From Ctena decussata (Eukaryota; Mollusca; Bivalvia; Lucinida; Lucinidae), in contig OZ022507.1 in assembly GCA_963989385.1 (NCBI GenBank), positions 53,579,400 to 53,643,399 on the forward strand: a stretch of 64,000 nt of DNA, given 5' to 3'. Positions 31,208 to 42,587 of this stretch are shown in pieces. A model generated the notes under the pieces. The model had not been told where the DNA came from. It ran no database searches and saw nothing but the letters and a program-made list of their open reading frames with translations. Position numbers and translations under genes: made by a program. How positions within the stretch are numbered: the first letter of the stretch is position 1; the number at the start of each line of letters is the position of its first letter.

Positions 31208-33545
31208 TACCTGGGCATGTTCAAAAAAAATGTGACCAAAGCATTTCAGAGAATTTTAAAGAAAACAGGGCTGTATTAGTACATTATTTTTGTTGCTGAA
31301 GATGTATCATGTGGCCTTGAAGATACCTGCCAAATTTCATTGAAATACTTTGAGTAGTAAAAACGTTATGGTCAAAAATATAGCCAAAAAACTCAGGAGT
31401 GTAACGCTTTTTGTGTGACATTTTTTTTATTACTGAATTTTCAGCATGCAATATTACAAAGCTGTGCTAGTTACCATACCTTTTAGCCATCTTTTTGACT
31501 TTCTAGTCCTTTGGGCTGCATGAAAATGTAAGATTAATGTCCTTTCATTATCTCCCACGGAATTAGTAATGCTAAACTCAAAAGCACTAGGCTGAATTTC
31601 TGGTGCACCAAAAAAAGAAGAGGTTCCCATCTAAATGGTTGTCATTTTTATATTTGACACTTGTAATCTCTATCACATGGTCTGAAACATTGACTGAAGA
31701 TGGTATATTGTATTGCAAATTTTCCAGCTGCTTTACCGGCATCCATCTCAGAACGTAAACAACTTTTTCTCAAGTACCCCTTGAACTCAGGAGTATAACA
31801 TTTAACATTTGGAACCCCATAACTTTTTCCAGGGGTAGCTTTAGTAAACTTTCATGCCTTGTATGAAAAGTCTTTCACCCATCATGGTAAGTGGTACACA
31901 GGCAGTCTTCATCTTGGCTTTTATTTTCTTCACATGTACCATTTGAGCCACTCAGGAGTGTAACACTTTTTTGAAAAAAGACAAAAATAGCTTATTTCTT
32001 CACCACAAGCAGTATAATTTTCATTTATTGTGCTCATAAATGAAGACCAAGCCCCCCTCAAGCAATTTTGGAACATATAGTTAACTTCTAAATGTAAATA
32101 AAGCTGCACTGCCATGAAATCGACCAAAAGTTGAAGATTTTGAGATCCCATTTTCTTCATCTATCACTGTGAGGCATTCTAAATAATAACCATACATGGC
32201 TATCATGTGTTTTGTGAGAAATAATTTGATAAGAATGACCAAGATAACGATATTTTGTGACTAAATTTGGGTTATGCTATAACATGTATAGTGCAAGGTG
32301 TTACACTCCTGAGTTTTTTAAGTTTAATGCCATTTTGGACACTTTGTCTTCTCTTACATCAACATGTTTGGATAAATTCATACTAAATATATGTTTCCAA
32401 CATCTGAAAATGTTTTTTGATGAAGTGCCATCTGTTTTGGTAAGATTTTAAGGTTAATGATATTCTAGAAAGGGACATTTTCTACTGATTTATAATGTGA
32501 CCATCAACTTCTGAAACTGACTTTTGTAAACATGTAATGATCGTCAGGTAAAGAAAACTGTTCAATTACCAAAAGAGTGACGAAGAAATTAATTAAATTC
32601 AGTATACATCTGTTTGATTTTTGTGCATTTAGATAGCTGAAATAGCAAATATATTGTGGCACACCCAAGCATGAGCTGAGAGATATGGTTTTGGTTTTTG
32701 CTATAGCAATGAGTGCAAGTTGCTTTTAAAGAGAACACAACAAAATAATGAAATTAAAAGGCAGAATATTCAACTTTTTTTTACAATACACAAATGGTTG
32801 TAAAGTGTCAAGTGTTACACTCCTGAGCATCGGGACAAGTTTTCTTGCTAAAGAGGCCAATAAACTTGGAAAAAATGATGTTAACAGCATGCAGTTGGTG
32901 TTACTTTATTACATGGAACGCTTAATCATTGACTTAAAGCTCTTGTGATGCAAATTAGAGCAGTTTGGAAATAATACTCAGGAGTGTAACACATTCCTTG
33001 AAGCTTTTTGCACATTTTTGACATGGCATCACCACTACCTATATCTTTTTATATGAACAATCATTTTCTAGAATAGTTCTCTACTCATGTGGCATCATCC
33101 CGATGCACATTTTATTTAGGTACAGTCAAGTAAATAAAAGATATGAAAGTTTTTAGAACTCTACATCTAAAAAAGTGTGTCAAAATGAACTTAAAATTTG
33201 AGTTTTTATATCACACAGCAGTTTCTGACTGAAAACAGCACTTATTTACATAATTTGGAAGTGCCCTGCACCAAATAATAGAAACTTAAAGTGATAGGAT
33301 CATGATTTTAGCCTTCCAAAGCTTTCATAAAATTTGATCATTTTAACGGATTTTGGGTGTAAATTTCTTCACAAAAATTGTCATAAATTTTTTATTAGTA
33401 ATGCTATTATTAAAATTTATACAGTTTTGTAAACTGGAAGCACTGTAGATAAGTCTGAAATAAAACTTAAAACTATGGCAGAGTGTTTATTTTTGACCTC
33501 CAATGTCACACTTTGGTCACATTTTTTTGAACATGCCCACCTGTA
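31208..33545. mobile_element. 2.3-kb non-coding TIR element (family F), TA-flanked
   Basis: TIRs of about 30 bp: TGGGCATGTTCAAAAAAAAT.. at the left and the mirror ending ATTTTTTTGAACATGCCCA at the right, each just inside a TA. An element-specific motif, ACTCAGGAGTGTAACAC, occurs six times near 31391, 31784, 31952, 32295, 32808 and 32975 (orientations + + + - - +). No open frame of family character. TA targets suggest the Tc1/mariner group, but nothing coding confirms it. Confidence 0.65.
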
Positions 33546-34200
33546 AGAGATTTTTTTCACGAAGTATGTAGCTTTAAAGAGCTATTAACAAATCGTAACA
33601 TAGGCACCCCACTCCCATGAAAGAAATTTTTGTTTCTCTTCATAAGTGAGACTGCTCAGAACTATTTTTCTATTTTTGTGTTTGTGTGGGTGGAGGGTGA
33701 GGTGGTGCTTGGCATTGGTTGGTGTTGAGTGGAATACATGCGTTGGTGCATTTGAATCCCCTTGCATCGAAATTTCTCTAGAAGAAAAGTAATTGTTCCT
33801 GAAAGATGCCTATTAGAAAAGAAAATACATGTATTACTTTATGGACTGCTTTGCTCCTTTCTGGTAAACTTTTCAAGGAAAAAAAATATTAGCCTTTACA
33901 AGCAATTCTGGAAGACAAAATACGTTTTTAGGGCTGCTCTTACAGGATTTGATTTCTTTTCTGGGCTTTTTGCTTCCAGTGGATGGGGAAGGGCAAATTT
34001 TCGCCTCCAAGAGTAGCCTCATACGAGAAAGGAGATCAAACTTTCCATGTCATAATAATTGTTCTTTAAGGTGTACACATTTACCTCAGGTTAATGACCA
34101 TGTCTCTTCAGGTAGTCATTTACGTCTCAGTCTTCCTGTAAGTATCCGTTAGGATGACAATGAACGTTATAAATCAGTTGTATAGACGATATTCATAAAT
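33546..34200. other. Intergenic, no gene seen
   Basis: No repeat end, RNA gene or domain recognised. The frames at 33762-34152 have no known resemblance. Confidence 0.35.
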
Positions 34201-34422
34201 CTGAGCAGTGACGTGACAAAACTAACAAAGTGTCATGAGCGTCCAGCAAAGACTCAAATCAGCCTGGGCATCCCCCAGTCTACCCAGACTCTTCGCTGTG
34301 CGCTTAAAGAGAGAGAAGCAAAGGGTCTAAGCTAGCTCCATACAGACAGGTGGATGCCCAGGCTGGTTTGTGTATTTGCTGGGCGGACATTCCACTTTGT
34401 TGGTTTTGTCACGTCGATGCCC
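34201..34422. mobile_element. Family B MITE copy 7 (diverged)
   Basis: CTGAGCAGTGACGTGACAAA at the left and TTTTGTCACGTCGATGCCC at the right; inner blocks CAGCCTGGGCATCC and GGATGCCCAGGCTG. Confidence 0.65.
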
Positions 34423-34619
34423 TTATGTCTGTTGCAAGAAGATGTAGGCTTTGTTCAAATATTTACCAGTTTTGCACATGAAAAGTTTAAAGGTTCCGCT
34501 GTTTATTGCAGATAGTAAAAGAGCAACTCCGAAAGGACAACCAACGACGTAGCTTCTTAACCGAGAAAAAAATGAGCGCACCTGCCAACGGATTTTCTGG
34601 CACACCCGTGGTGGCTTTT

Positions 34620-34850
34620 CAGTCTTCAGTTTCTTCCGATAAATGGCTACATTTTTAGGGAAAACAGCTCTGCTGTTCTTTTGCCTCCTTTCTCAATGGG
34701 ATCAACTCTTAAATCAATTGCCTCCTTTAAGAGCAAAGTTTTTCTTTTAAAAGTAGATTCCTTTTTGGAAGATTTCATAGCCCTTAGAGCATATACGAAG
34801 TCGCAGAAACTACCACCTCACTCCCCATCCTTGGAAATGGCGGGAAATAA
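34620..34850. mobile_element. Family L-like fragment
   Basis: Shares with 12269-12505 the order GCCTCCTTTCT, GATCAACTC, AAGAGCAAA, TTTCTTTTAAAAGTAGAT, AAGTCGCAGAAA. No clear TTAA ends. Confidence 0.45.
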
Positions 34851-35016
34851 CTTTTTGTGCAGTCCTATTTTCATGACTGTTTTTGTGTTTTCAAAACATG
34901 TTCTTCGTACTTTTGCTAGTTATATGACACAGTATATGCATATCAGCCTATATTTTGCCATCGAACAAGAACGTAGAATCGCTTATCAACACACCAAAAC
35001 ACAACAACAATGAGCA

Positions 35017-35077
35017 GTGTTTAGACAGTTTTACCACTGGGAGGATAATCATCCCAGTGGTAAACGCATCTAAACAC
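35017..35077. ncRNA. 61-bp hairpin, function unknown
   Basis: GTGTTTAGACAGTTTTACCACTGG.. pairs with CCAGTGGTAAACGCATCTAAACAC around an AATC loop: a stem of about 28 bp with few mismatches. Size and loop fit a miRNA-like precursor or a small foldback. No conserved seed is known to me. Confidence 0.25.
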
Positions 35078-35953
35078 GAGGCCTTGAACAAAATGATTTA
35101 ACCATTTGAAAGCAGATTAAGTTTCCTTTATTTCAGCAAACGTACCCCAGACGCGCGATTCGTACTGAAAAATTTTAGAATCAGCTTCCATCGTGTGTTG
35201 TGTCTATATTTAAGCGATAAAAATGCAATTTAAAGGCATATTAGACTGCTGCGGTTTGTCTACAAACAGAAATTCTAATGATAACAGATTCGAATTAATC
35301 ATCCTATCTCTCAGTTTCACATTTCAAATCAGTTACTCTAAATATGGATCATATGTAGAACAAAAGCTGCAGAGCATTAACGGAGCATTAACCGTACTCC
35401 GTGAACTTACTAAATAGTATAGGTGGCTTTAAAAAAAAATAAAAAAAATAATAATCGACTTTATTTTCAGAGGGTAAAACACATTTAGTAAAAACTAATC
35501 TTCCATGTGGCCCTCTACTAATAACATATTTACAATAGTCATGCAACAAGATTTAGTTAAAAAAAAGCACTTCCTTGCACACACTTTTTCACACATGTCC
35601 ATGCACACACCTTCACATATCTAACAGAAAAGATACCAAAATAACCACAACTATCCCAGATATTGAAACAGAAAGTATCAAAGACTGCAGAACAAGTATC
35701 ATGGATCAGTATGATCTTGGTCTGCACCATTTGCCACCCTGCTGGCAGTATACATCAAACCACTGCATTAAAGCAAAAAAAAAAAAAAAAAAAAAAAACC
35801 TGCTAAAATCTCAGCACCACTGAAATGATCTTATATTATTAGATGTCAATGTTTTGATTTTTTGAAAACACGTTCTTCACCGAAATGTTTGGGTAAAGAA
35901 CAAAAACGATAAACATCTCCAATAGAATGCAAGAGGTATCCTAGATTTTTACC
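35078..35953. other. Intergenic; A-rich tracts
   Basis: A-rich runs at 35429-35453 and a 23-base poly-A at about 35776-35799. No supported gene. Confidence 0.4.
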
Positions 35954-35957
35954 ATAA

Positions 35958-36177
35958 GCAGTGCTGGAAACGGCCAGTGGCCCGGTGGCCAAATGCTCCT
36001 AATTTTTGTCTTGGGCCACCAGAAATCTCCAAAATATTACCTTAAGTGGCCCAAATTCATCTTCCTGGCAATACTACTTGAATGGCAACTTTAGGTAGTG
36101 GATAATTTGGGCCACTGAAAGTTAGGCCTGTTAAGCTTTTGGGCCACCACATAAATTTGGCGAGTTTCCAGCACTGC
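35958..36177. mobile_element. Foldback MITE with ATAA duplication
   Basis: GCAGTGCTGGAAAC at the left, GTTTCCAGCACTGC at the right (14-bp perfect TIR), flanked by ATAA at 35954-35957 and 36178-36181. The inside has three GGGCCACC/GGTGGCC blocks. Non-coding. Confidence 0.7.
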
Positions 36178-36204
36178 ATAAGTTTGTTGATGCTGGATGA
36201 CATA

Positions 36205-36423
36205 GAGTTTATTAATCGTTCCATTTAAGATATGGGATTTATAAACTGAGGGAGGTTTGAAGATCCGATAAAAAAAACGAGTCTTTGGACTCGTTTCTTT
36301 ATCGGATCTTCAAACCTCCCTCGAATTATAAATCCCATATCAAGACTCGTTTCTTTATCGGATCTTCAAACCTCCCTCGGTTTATAAATCCCATATCTTA
36401 AATGGGACGACTCAATAAACTGT
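36205..36423. mobile_element. Foldback MITE with a duplicated right arm
   Basis: Left arm AGTTTATTAATCGTTCCATT..GATATGGGATTTATAAACTG..GGAGGTTTGAAGATCCGATA. The right arm, its mirror, is present twice in tandem from about 36287 to 36400 (each GACTCGTTTCTTTATCGGAT..AATCCCATATC), then the outer mirror CTTAAATGGGACGACTCAAT. So one arm has gained a unit of about 66 bp. Confidence 0.7.
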
Positions 36424-36695
36424 ATATTACATTCATATACCTTAGATTTAAAGCAAATTTCAATCTGAATTCATGTTTTCAAGTGTTCTTCCGAGGGTCT
36501 GTACACAATAGAGCAAAATGTACATGAAAACTGAATTGCTTTGACCGCATTTTTTTGAACGGCCCAATGTTTGTTATAATAAGAATAATTTACTGACCAA
36601 TGGAACCTTCATCATGCCTTTACAATCATTGTCTGTACAGCCACTGGTCCCGACTATCCAAGGCTCGCTCGATGAAGGTCTGCTGAGCTGGATGA
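36424..36695. other. Intergenic, no gene seen
   Basis: Short unique-looking stretch between two mobile elements. Confidence 0.3.
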
Positions 36696-36697
36696 TA

Positions 36698-37709
36698 GGG
36701 GAATTCGGGGGAATATGGTCCGTTGGGGAATATTGTCCACCGATTAAAACAAGTAATTTTAATGCCAAAAAGATACTAAAATCAAAGTATATCCATACTA
36801 AAATATTGTTGTATTATCACTTTCGCGTACCAACACAAATTTTGAAATCTATCTCAAAGAATAATATTTGACATACTTTTAAAAAGGGGGACCCCACCTG
36901 ATTTTTCTGTAAAAAACGTGCCGATGTAAGAAAACAGTTTCAGATTAAATGAGCTAATTCTATGTGGCTGTCGAAAGTTTTGCGAGGTATATATCTAAAT
37001 ATTAACAAAATTCCCCATCAAAGCTGTTAGAAACAATCATTTGTCTGGAAAGAGAATGGAAATTTCATTTGTTTCATGTCATAGTAAATTGGCCTGTTTT
37101 GGGGTACTATGGTCCACCCAAAATTACAATGTTGAAATTCCATTTGGGGTAATATGGTCCACCATGGCATTACATCTGAAACATAAGTGTTGAAAATGCC
37201 TTGTTTGTTGGAAATATTTAACGTTCAATTCCACTTTATAAAGTAGTCTGAATGTATATTTCTCCGATAGCATTGTACTTAAATTCCGAAAACTTCAAGA
37301 AATGGTTATTTTGTATGCAGTTTTTCACTGTAGCGTTTTATATAATATGGACAAACATTTCGCCAGACTGATCATTTGAGCATAATGTTCCATTTTAAGA
37401 CACGAAAACATATACGTAATGCAAAGAAATTTAGCTTGTATGCCTCATATATCAAAATCATGACATGCTACGTTCAAACTTATTTGCCTATAAGAGTGGA
37501 TCATATTACCCAAAAAGTTTGGACCCACTAGGTACATATTATCGATTTTCTCTCTGAAACGGTAGGGTTAAACCATATATTTTGTATATTTATACTGCTT
37601 CTTAGATATATTTCTTTCTGTAAATAAAGAACAGAATAATCCCAATTCGAAACTGAGGTCAGTATAATCAAGAGAATGCTTAAGCGGTCCATATTCCCCC
37701 GAATTACCC
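36698..37709. mobile_element. 1.0-kb non-coding TIR element (family D), TA-flanked
   Basis: TA at 36696-36697 and 37710-37711. TIR of about 25 bp: GGGGAATTCGGGGGAATATG.. against the mirror ending CATATTCCCCCGAATTACCC. A motif of the form GGGGnAATATGGTCCAC recurs near 36709, 36725, 37098, 37143 (plus) and 37497, 37687 (minus). No coding domain. Confidence 0.7.
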
Positions 37710-37934
37710 TACGTTTCTTATTGCACATTGCGGAGCGTATATAGTAAAAGGCAGTGCATTTCCACATAAAATGGCATTTTCGTAAAATCATTCATGTCCA
37801 CATGGAATAAATACACATCATAGGTTTTTATAGATTTGTTTAGCGTCTGTTGTTCATCTCAAGATTATTTAAGGCAACTCCAGCGGTGTTTTATAGCTAC
37901 AACTGCAGTGGGAAGAAATAGCTTAGGAAAGTAG

Positions 37935-38131
37935 TTCTTATTATTATGTTCTTATTATTTTTGGTTCGGTTTGGGTTGCTGAGTGGCCACCTTTTGGGAA
38001 CAAGCTGCTCACTCGGTTGGCCATATGTTCTCTGTATCTTGATTATTTGTAATCTTAGTTGTTTCCAACTATGGTTTGAGGGCTGGATTTGGATTTTGAT
38101 TGTTTCAGTTCCTGGTCTTTGCATACTTTTT
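37935..38131 (+). repeat. Dispersed repeat: 3' tail of a retroelement, copy 1
   Basis: About 185 bp, nearly identical to 54107-54301 (GGTTCGGTTTGGGTTGCTGA, AGTGGCCACCTTTTGGGAAC, TTTGCATACTTTTTACT). In the other copy it follows the degraded C-terminal/3' sequence of a reverse transcriptase element, so this is probably its 3' UTR, retrotransposed with 5' truncation. Confidence 0.55.
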
Positions 38132-38640
38132 ACTAAAAGCCGGTACCCGGTCGTATAATAATAACGAATCTCCGAATGTTATCGGGAAGGTGATCAATCT
38201 ACAGGGATTTATTTCCCTAGAAGAAGTAACCCCTCGTAGAGAACTGGGAAATAGCATATTTATATTGACAAGAAATCCTTGTATTTCTTCGTCAAGAATG
38301 TAATATAAGAATTTTACACACTGACATCGGCCTTATCGAACAACTGTATCTAGACATTAGCGCGTTATTGCATTGTTGCCATTGTTGCCATAATCAAATA
38401 CTAATGGATAGCTTTATTCCATCTGTTTTTAGAACTGGGAGCCCTATCCCCACCCCAACTCCCCTGTAAATTTGCTGTACATGTGTATTAGGAATTTGAG
38501 TGACATGACTACAAAGCTTCTTTACAAAACAATTCCTATTTGAAAATAGTCGATATCTTGTGAGATGAATCTTGGTATGTTTTGCAAAACTTATAAGGAC
38601 ACGTCTTAACACGAGGGACACGAGGCCCTGAATCGCTTAT
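38132..38640. other. Intergenic, no gene seen
   Basis: No structure recognised. Confidence 0.3.
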
Positions 38641-39180
38641 CTGAGTAAAACGGTCAAATATCAAACTAGGGTCATCATTTGAACAAACCTGATAATTTAA
38701 AACTGTCAAAATATATGAGACATTAGTTAGAAGTCATACAATGGCAATGAACTGTATAGCTAAAATGTCCATGTACTCATTTATTTTACTGTATTTATTA
38801 GTTTTCGCACCACAATCTTCTACAAGTTCCATGAACTTTTATACTTAATGATTTTTCCATATAAAAACACCAGGAAGCAAGCTTGACTTTTCCATAAAAA
38901 ATGTCAAGGTCAATCCAAGGTCAGCCCAAGGTCATCATTTGAACACTTTTGGATCAAAATCTTCAAAATTTCCAAGAAGTCTATGTTCTAGCCAGTATTT
39001 TCACATACTTGCTCTTGCCGTAAAAAGGTCAAGGTCAACCCAAGACCATCATTTGAACAACCTTGATAGTACTTGAGTACCTGATGCTACAATCCAAGTC
39101 TCAAGGCGATTAGTCAGACGTTTCTGAAGAAGAAGCTTTTAAAAGTTTTCACCATATATGGGCCTGTAGCTCATATTGGT
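38641..39180 (+). repeat. Degenerate AGGTCA-rich minisatellite remnant
   Basis: Three decayed units, each with CAAGGTCAxxxxAAGGTCATCATTTGAAC (near 38670, 38912, 39030). Resembles the cores of the Helentron-like elements in word content and may be a relic of a third subfamily; no 5' or 3' ends found. Confidence 0.4.
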
Positions 39181-39293
39181 CATGTAACTTGGACCGTTTG
39201 AATGAATTTTAGTTCCCTCAGCCCGTGGAGGCTCTGAAATTTGAATACTTCTGACTTATTTTGAAAAAAAAAAATAATAACATAAAAATTTGA

Positions 39294-39378
39294 GCCCCCC
39301 CCCCCACCTCCACCCCCCCCCCCAAAAAAAAAAAAAAAAAAAAAAACAACAACAAAAAAAAAAAACAAAAAAAACAAC
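39294..39378. repeat. Poly-C then poly-A tract
   Basis: Two C runs of about 11-12 are separated by ACCTCCA, then about 24 A and AAC/AAAC repeats to 39378. Confidence 0.85.
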
Positions 39379-39558
39379 TTATCGATATGTTGCCTCGGGG
39401 CAGGTTGCAAATAAAGCAGCCAGTTTGAAATGATCGACCGAGTCTTTCATCTATTATATAAGTTCAGATACAATTATGTACATTTGACCGGCGAGCTTCA
39501 CTGGTAAATGGTCGTGTCTGTTTGGGAGACACTATCTATGAGGACCGAAGTGCAACTT

Positions 39559-39747
39559 TTACAATATTTCAACGTGTGTGGCGTCTTTTTCTGGAAGTAA
39601 TTTAACAAGATCTTTCTGAAAAATGTCGACACACCTGCGTCGATCGATATTACCTTTTATCTCATGCAAGTTTTGAAGTGAAATATGTTTTGTGGCTTCC
39701 ATTTCCGAGCTTAAAATAGTCCTAACGAAGTCATTGTTATTTTCCAT
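39559..39747 (-). CDS. Candidate short coding exon, unknown protein
   Basis: Minus strand: 62 codons from an ATG in a fair context (GAAATGG). The peptide is of coding-like composition (mixed charged residues, few repeats): it begins MENNNDFVRTILSSEMEATK and ends LPEKDATHVEIL before TAA. Possible donor sites lie inside (AAG|GTAATA after HEIK) and at its end (ATT|GTAAAA), so it could be a first exon. I do not recognise the family, and no other exon was identified nearby. It is listed because, unlike neighbouring frames, it does not overlap a repeat. It may still be chance. Confidence 0.25.
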   Translation of the reverse strand: MENNNDFVRTILSSEMEATKHISLQNLHEIKGNIDRRRCVDIFQKDLVKLLPEKDATHVEIL

Positions 39748-40073
39748 TTCTTATTTCGTGTTCATTTGGCATGAATCATAACTGAAAGAATCGTAAAATA
39801 TTGCTAAGAAAACAGTATTACTTCTTGCACGGTAAAATTACATTACCAACCTAACCATTGCGTAAAAAATCACAAAGTACGCACTGCAAGTTCTAATGGA
39901 CTTTATTTGTTGCCTAGATTTTGAAAATGGCACTAACATATTTGGCAACTGGCAAGTCTGATACGAGGGTCAGCCAAGAAATAATGTTAAAGCAAAGCTG
40001 CCCTTAAGTTAATATTAATTGCGATACGATTATGAAACTGTAACAGAAACAGAACACGCAAGGTGTACCCAAA
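39748..40073. other. Intergenic, no gene seen
   Basis: AT-rich. If 39559-39747 is a first exon on the minus strand, its promoter would be here; no TATA or CAAT box is convincing. Confidence 0.3.
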
Positions 40074-40313
40074 TCAGCCACGATACGACAAAGCCAACAA
40101 AGCGGCCCAGCGAGGACTCAGATCAGCCTGGGCTTCCACACAGTCTGAGCAGAGTCTTCACTGTCCACTTGGAGTTAGTTTAGATTCTTAGCTACACTTT
40201 AAGAACACAGCTAAAAATTCTGATCAGAATTGGCGCTCTCCAGGCTGATCTGAATCTTCGCTGGGCGCACATGCCACTTTGTTTTTTTATTGTTTTTTCG
40301 TGTCGCGGCTCAA
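40074..40313. mobile_element. Family B MITE copy 8 (diverged)
   Basis: TCAGCCACGATACGACAAAG at the left, TTTCGTGTCGCGGCTCA at the right; inner block CAGATCAGCCTGGGCTTCC. Confidence 0.65.
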
Positions 40314-40338
40314 ATATGCATAAAAACAAGTATTCTTG

Positions 40339-40600
40339 TTTATTGGGTGCCAGAATCTTGTTATGCAGCAGTCCAGGGAAAGTTCTAGTTATCATAGGAA
40401 ATATTCAGTCTCATATAGCTAATGGTATAACAGGGCCATAAAGCAGCCCTCGAGCTGGGATGTGTTAGATGGAGAATCCTGTTATGCAGCAGTCCAGTGA
40501 AAGTACTATGCTATATGATCGAAGGAAATATTCAAACTCAGATAGCTAATGACGTAACAGGGCCATAAAACAGCCCTCTAGCTGGGTTGTGTTCCATGGA
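40339..40600 (+). repeat. Repeat family M, tandem pair of 121 bp
   Basis: GTTATGCAGCAGTCCAG at 40360 and 40481, with GGAAATATTCA..CTAATG..TAACAGGGCCATAAA-CAGCCCTC in each. An inverted single unit is at 12140-12262. Confidence 0.7.
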
Positions 40601-40796
40601 CTAGAGAATAACTGTCTTTAATTTCATAACATGACATGCTTGAAAATCTTTGTAAAGTTTTAACTCCGAATTTTGGAACCTGATAAACCAATGTAGACCC
40701 ATATCAGACTGTTTATATGAAGTCTTTCTGATCACGGATTTTCTGAAATATTTGTCACAAAATGAAATACATGTATTATGAAAATTTTCCTGACCT

Positions 40797-41065
40797 TATT
40801 GATTGATTTGTTGTTTAACGTTCACGGTAAACAGCTATGGTCCTGTCGGGACGGTCAGTTAACCTAACCACACTATTCCTTGGCAGGCTTAGACCTCCTA
40901 AGCGGTTAACCAGTACTATGTGCACATACTTTTGCCGGTAACTGACAACTGCCCTTCTTGAATCAGCGGAAGGAGAAACGAAAGTATGTGGCCAGACCGG
41001 GTTTCGAACCCATGACCTCTGGCTTACGAGTCAGGTGCCCAACCGATTGCGCTACGCGGCCCGGC
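40797..41065 (-). mobile_element. tRNA-derived SINE, family S2 copy 1, perfect 11-bp TSD
   Basis: TTTCCTGACCT at 40786-40796 and 41066-41076. Minus-strand head GCCGGGCCGCGTAGCGCAAT (box A region) and GGTTCGAAACCCGGTCTGGC (box B and acceptor-like). Body CCGCTTAGGAGGTCTAAGCC and GGTTAGGTTAACTGACCGTC; tail of GATT-like repeats. The anticodon position reads CGT (..CTCGTAA..). Confidence 0.85.
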
Positions 41066-41098
41066 TTTCCTGACCTGAAGATAAACTCAAACTCCTAA

Positions 41099-41131
41099 CC
41101 CCCCCCCCCCGCTCCCCCCCCCCCCCCCCTT
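41099..41131. repeat. Poly-C tract
   Basis: Two C runs of about 12-15 interrupted by GCT. Confidence 0.8.
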
Positions 41132-42587
41132 TTAGCGGGATCATCCATGGTCTCCCAAGCATAGGGAACTTAATGCTTCAATATGGCGGAAACTACCGAT
41201 AGCGACTTACGGGTTTATCCGAGAGCTTACCTGTTCAAATAATGTCGAGTGTTATATGCAATTACATAGAAATATAATATAAAATGTGAAATTAAATACA
41301 TATATGATACTACGACAATTTTTTATAAGTTATGATCATAAACTTCAGTCTTTATCCGTTAATATGGTATAAAAATATATAAATTAGCTTCATGTTTTGA
41401 TACTTCCATCGGCTTTTGAAGTTTGAAGCTTCAGTCACATGAAATTATATAAGAATAATGTCGAAAATGCCTAAGAAGCTATGTTCAGCCTTAAATTTGA
41501 AATCGATCGGATTTTCTATAAAACTTTTATAAGTTATCACCACTGAGAGATTTTTATAAGGTTTACATTGATGTAATTCATTATAAAATAAGTATACAAT
41601 AAGTTTCTTCCATCGATCTCTAAACATACAGAAAATCGCGTTTCGAAACAACCTCGCTCATAATAGTTTCAAATAGTTTAAGTCCAAATCCGCCTATATT
41701 GCTCAAAGGCTTAACACTTCATTTCTTGGTATTCGTGTTTTGTTTATGTATTTATGTATGTGCTTTTATGATCTAACTAAGAAAGGAAGAATATTCATAT
41801 TGTCTTATTAAGAAAGAAAGAAGGAAAGAAAGAATAAACGAATGAACACAAGAAAGGAAAAAAGAGAAAGAAGTCACGTAACTTCTACACGTGACCATCA
41901 AAAATGAACAGACAGTTAATCGACTACTTGTAGTTTTAAAAATCCCTTTATAAGCTAAAAAAAAACTTTGCAAACCAATTACATATTTTTTTGGTAATGT
42001 TCGATCAGTCTATTAATTATTATCATAATTGCTAATGTTTGTTCTAACATTTTTGATTGAAATTTATTTGAGTGTGGTGGGGCGTTTTTATCAAAGTAAC
42101 CGAAATATGTTTTGTGTATCCCAGGGTAGAATCTTAGAATCCATAGAATTATATTTTTGACTGGCAGATTTGCTCATTCATAATCAGGAGACACGAAGAT
42201 ACATACACTGTATTGCTCTCTTAAGATATTACTGTCGAAAAAAAATAATGTAAGAAACTAAATCATGGTGAAGATTTTCGCGTAACCGTGGTAGTGTAAG
42301 GATTAATCGCTATTTGAAAAAATTGCTATGAAACATTTTTCTTGCAAGGCTATAAATTAACTTTATTAGTAATATTTCTGTTCATAATGCAAGTTTGTCA
42401 CTTTAATTTCATGACTGTTTTAGTGAAGCTAGCAAGGAATATTGAAAGACATTTTTGTGATTTTTTTTGTATTTTTTCTATAACATGAGTACTTACGATA
42501 ATAAACCTGTGCACCTGCGGACACTTATCAGCCTCTGATATGTGCAAACTGATAAGACTGAACAATGTCTGATCAGTTTGCGCAAGC
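41132..42587. other. Intergenic, no gene seen
   Basis: A GAAA/GAAGG-rich simple tract lies at 41808-41875. Otherwise AT-rich without recognised elements. Confidence 0.35.

Noticed and set aside
41014..41065. tRNA gene on the minus strand
   Set aside because: Box A and B are present, but the sequence continues into a SINE body with TSDs, and the acceptor stem is imperfect; same for 50648, 52320, 17083, 21262 and 58272.
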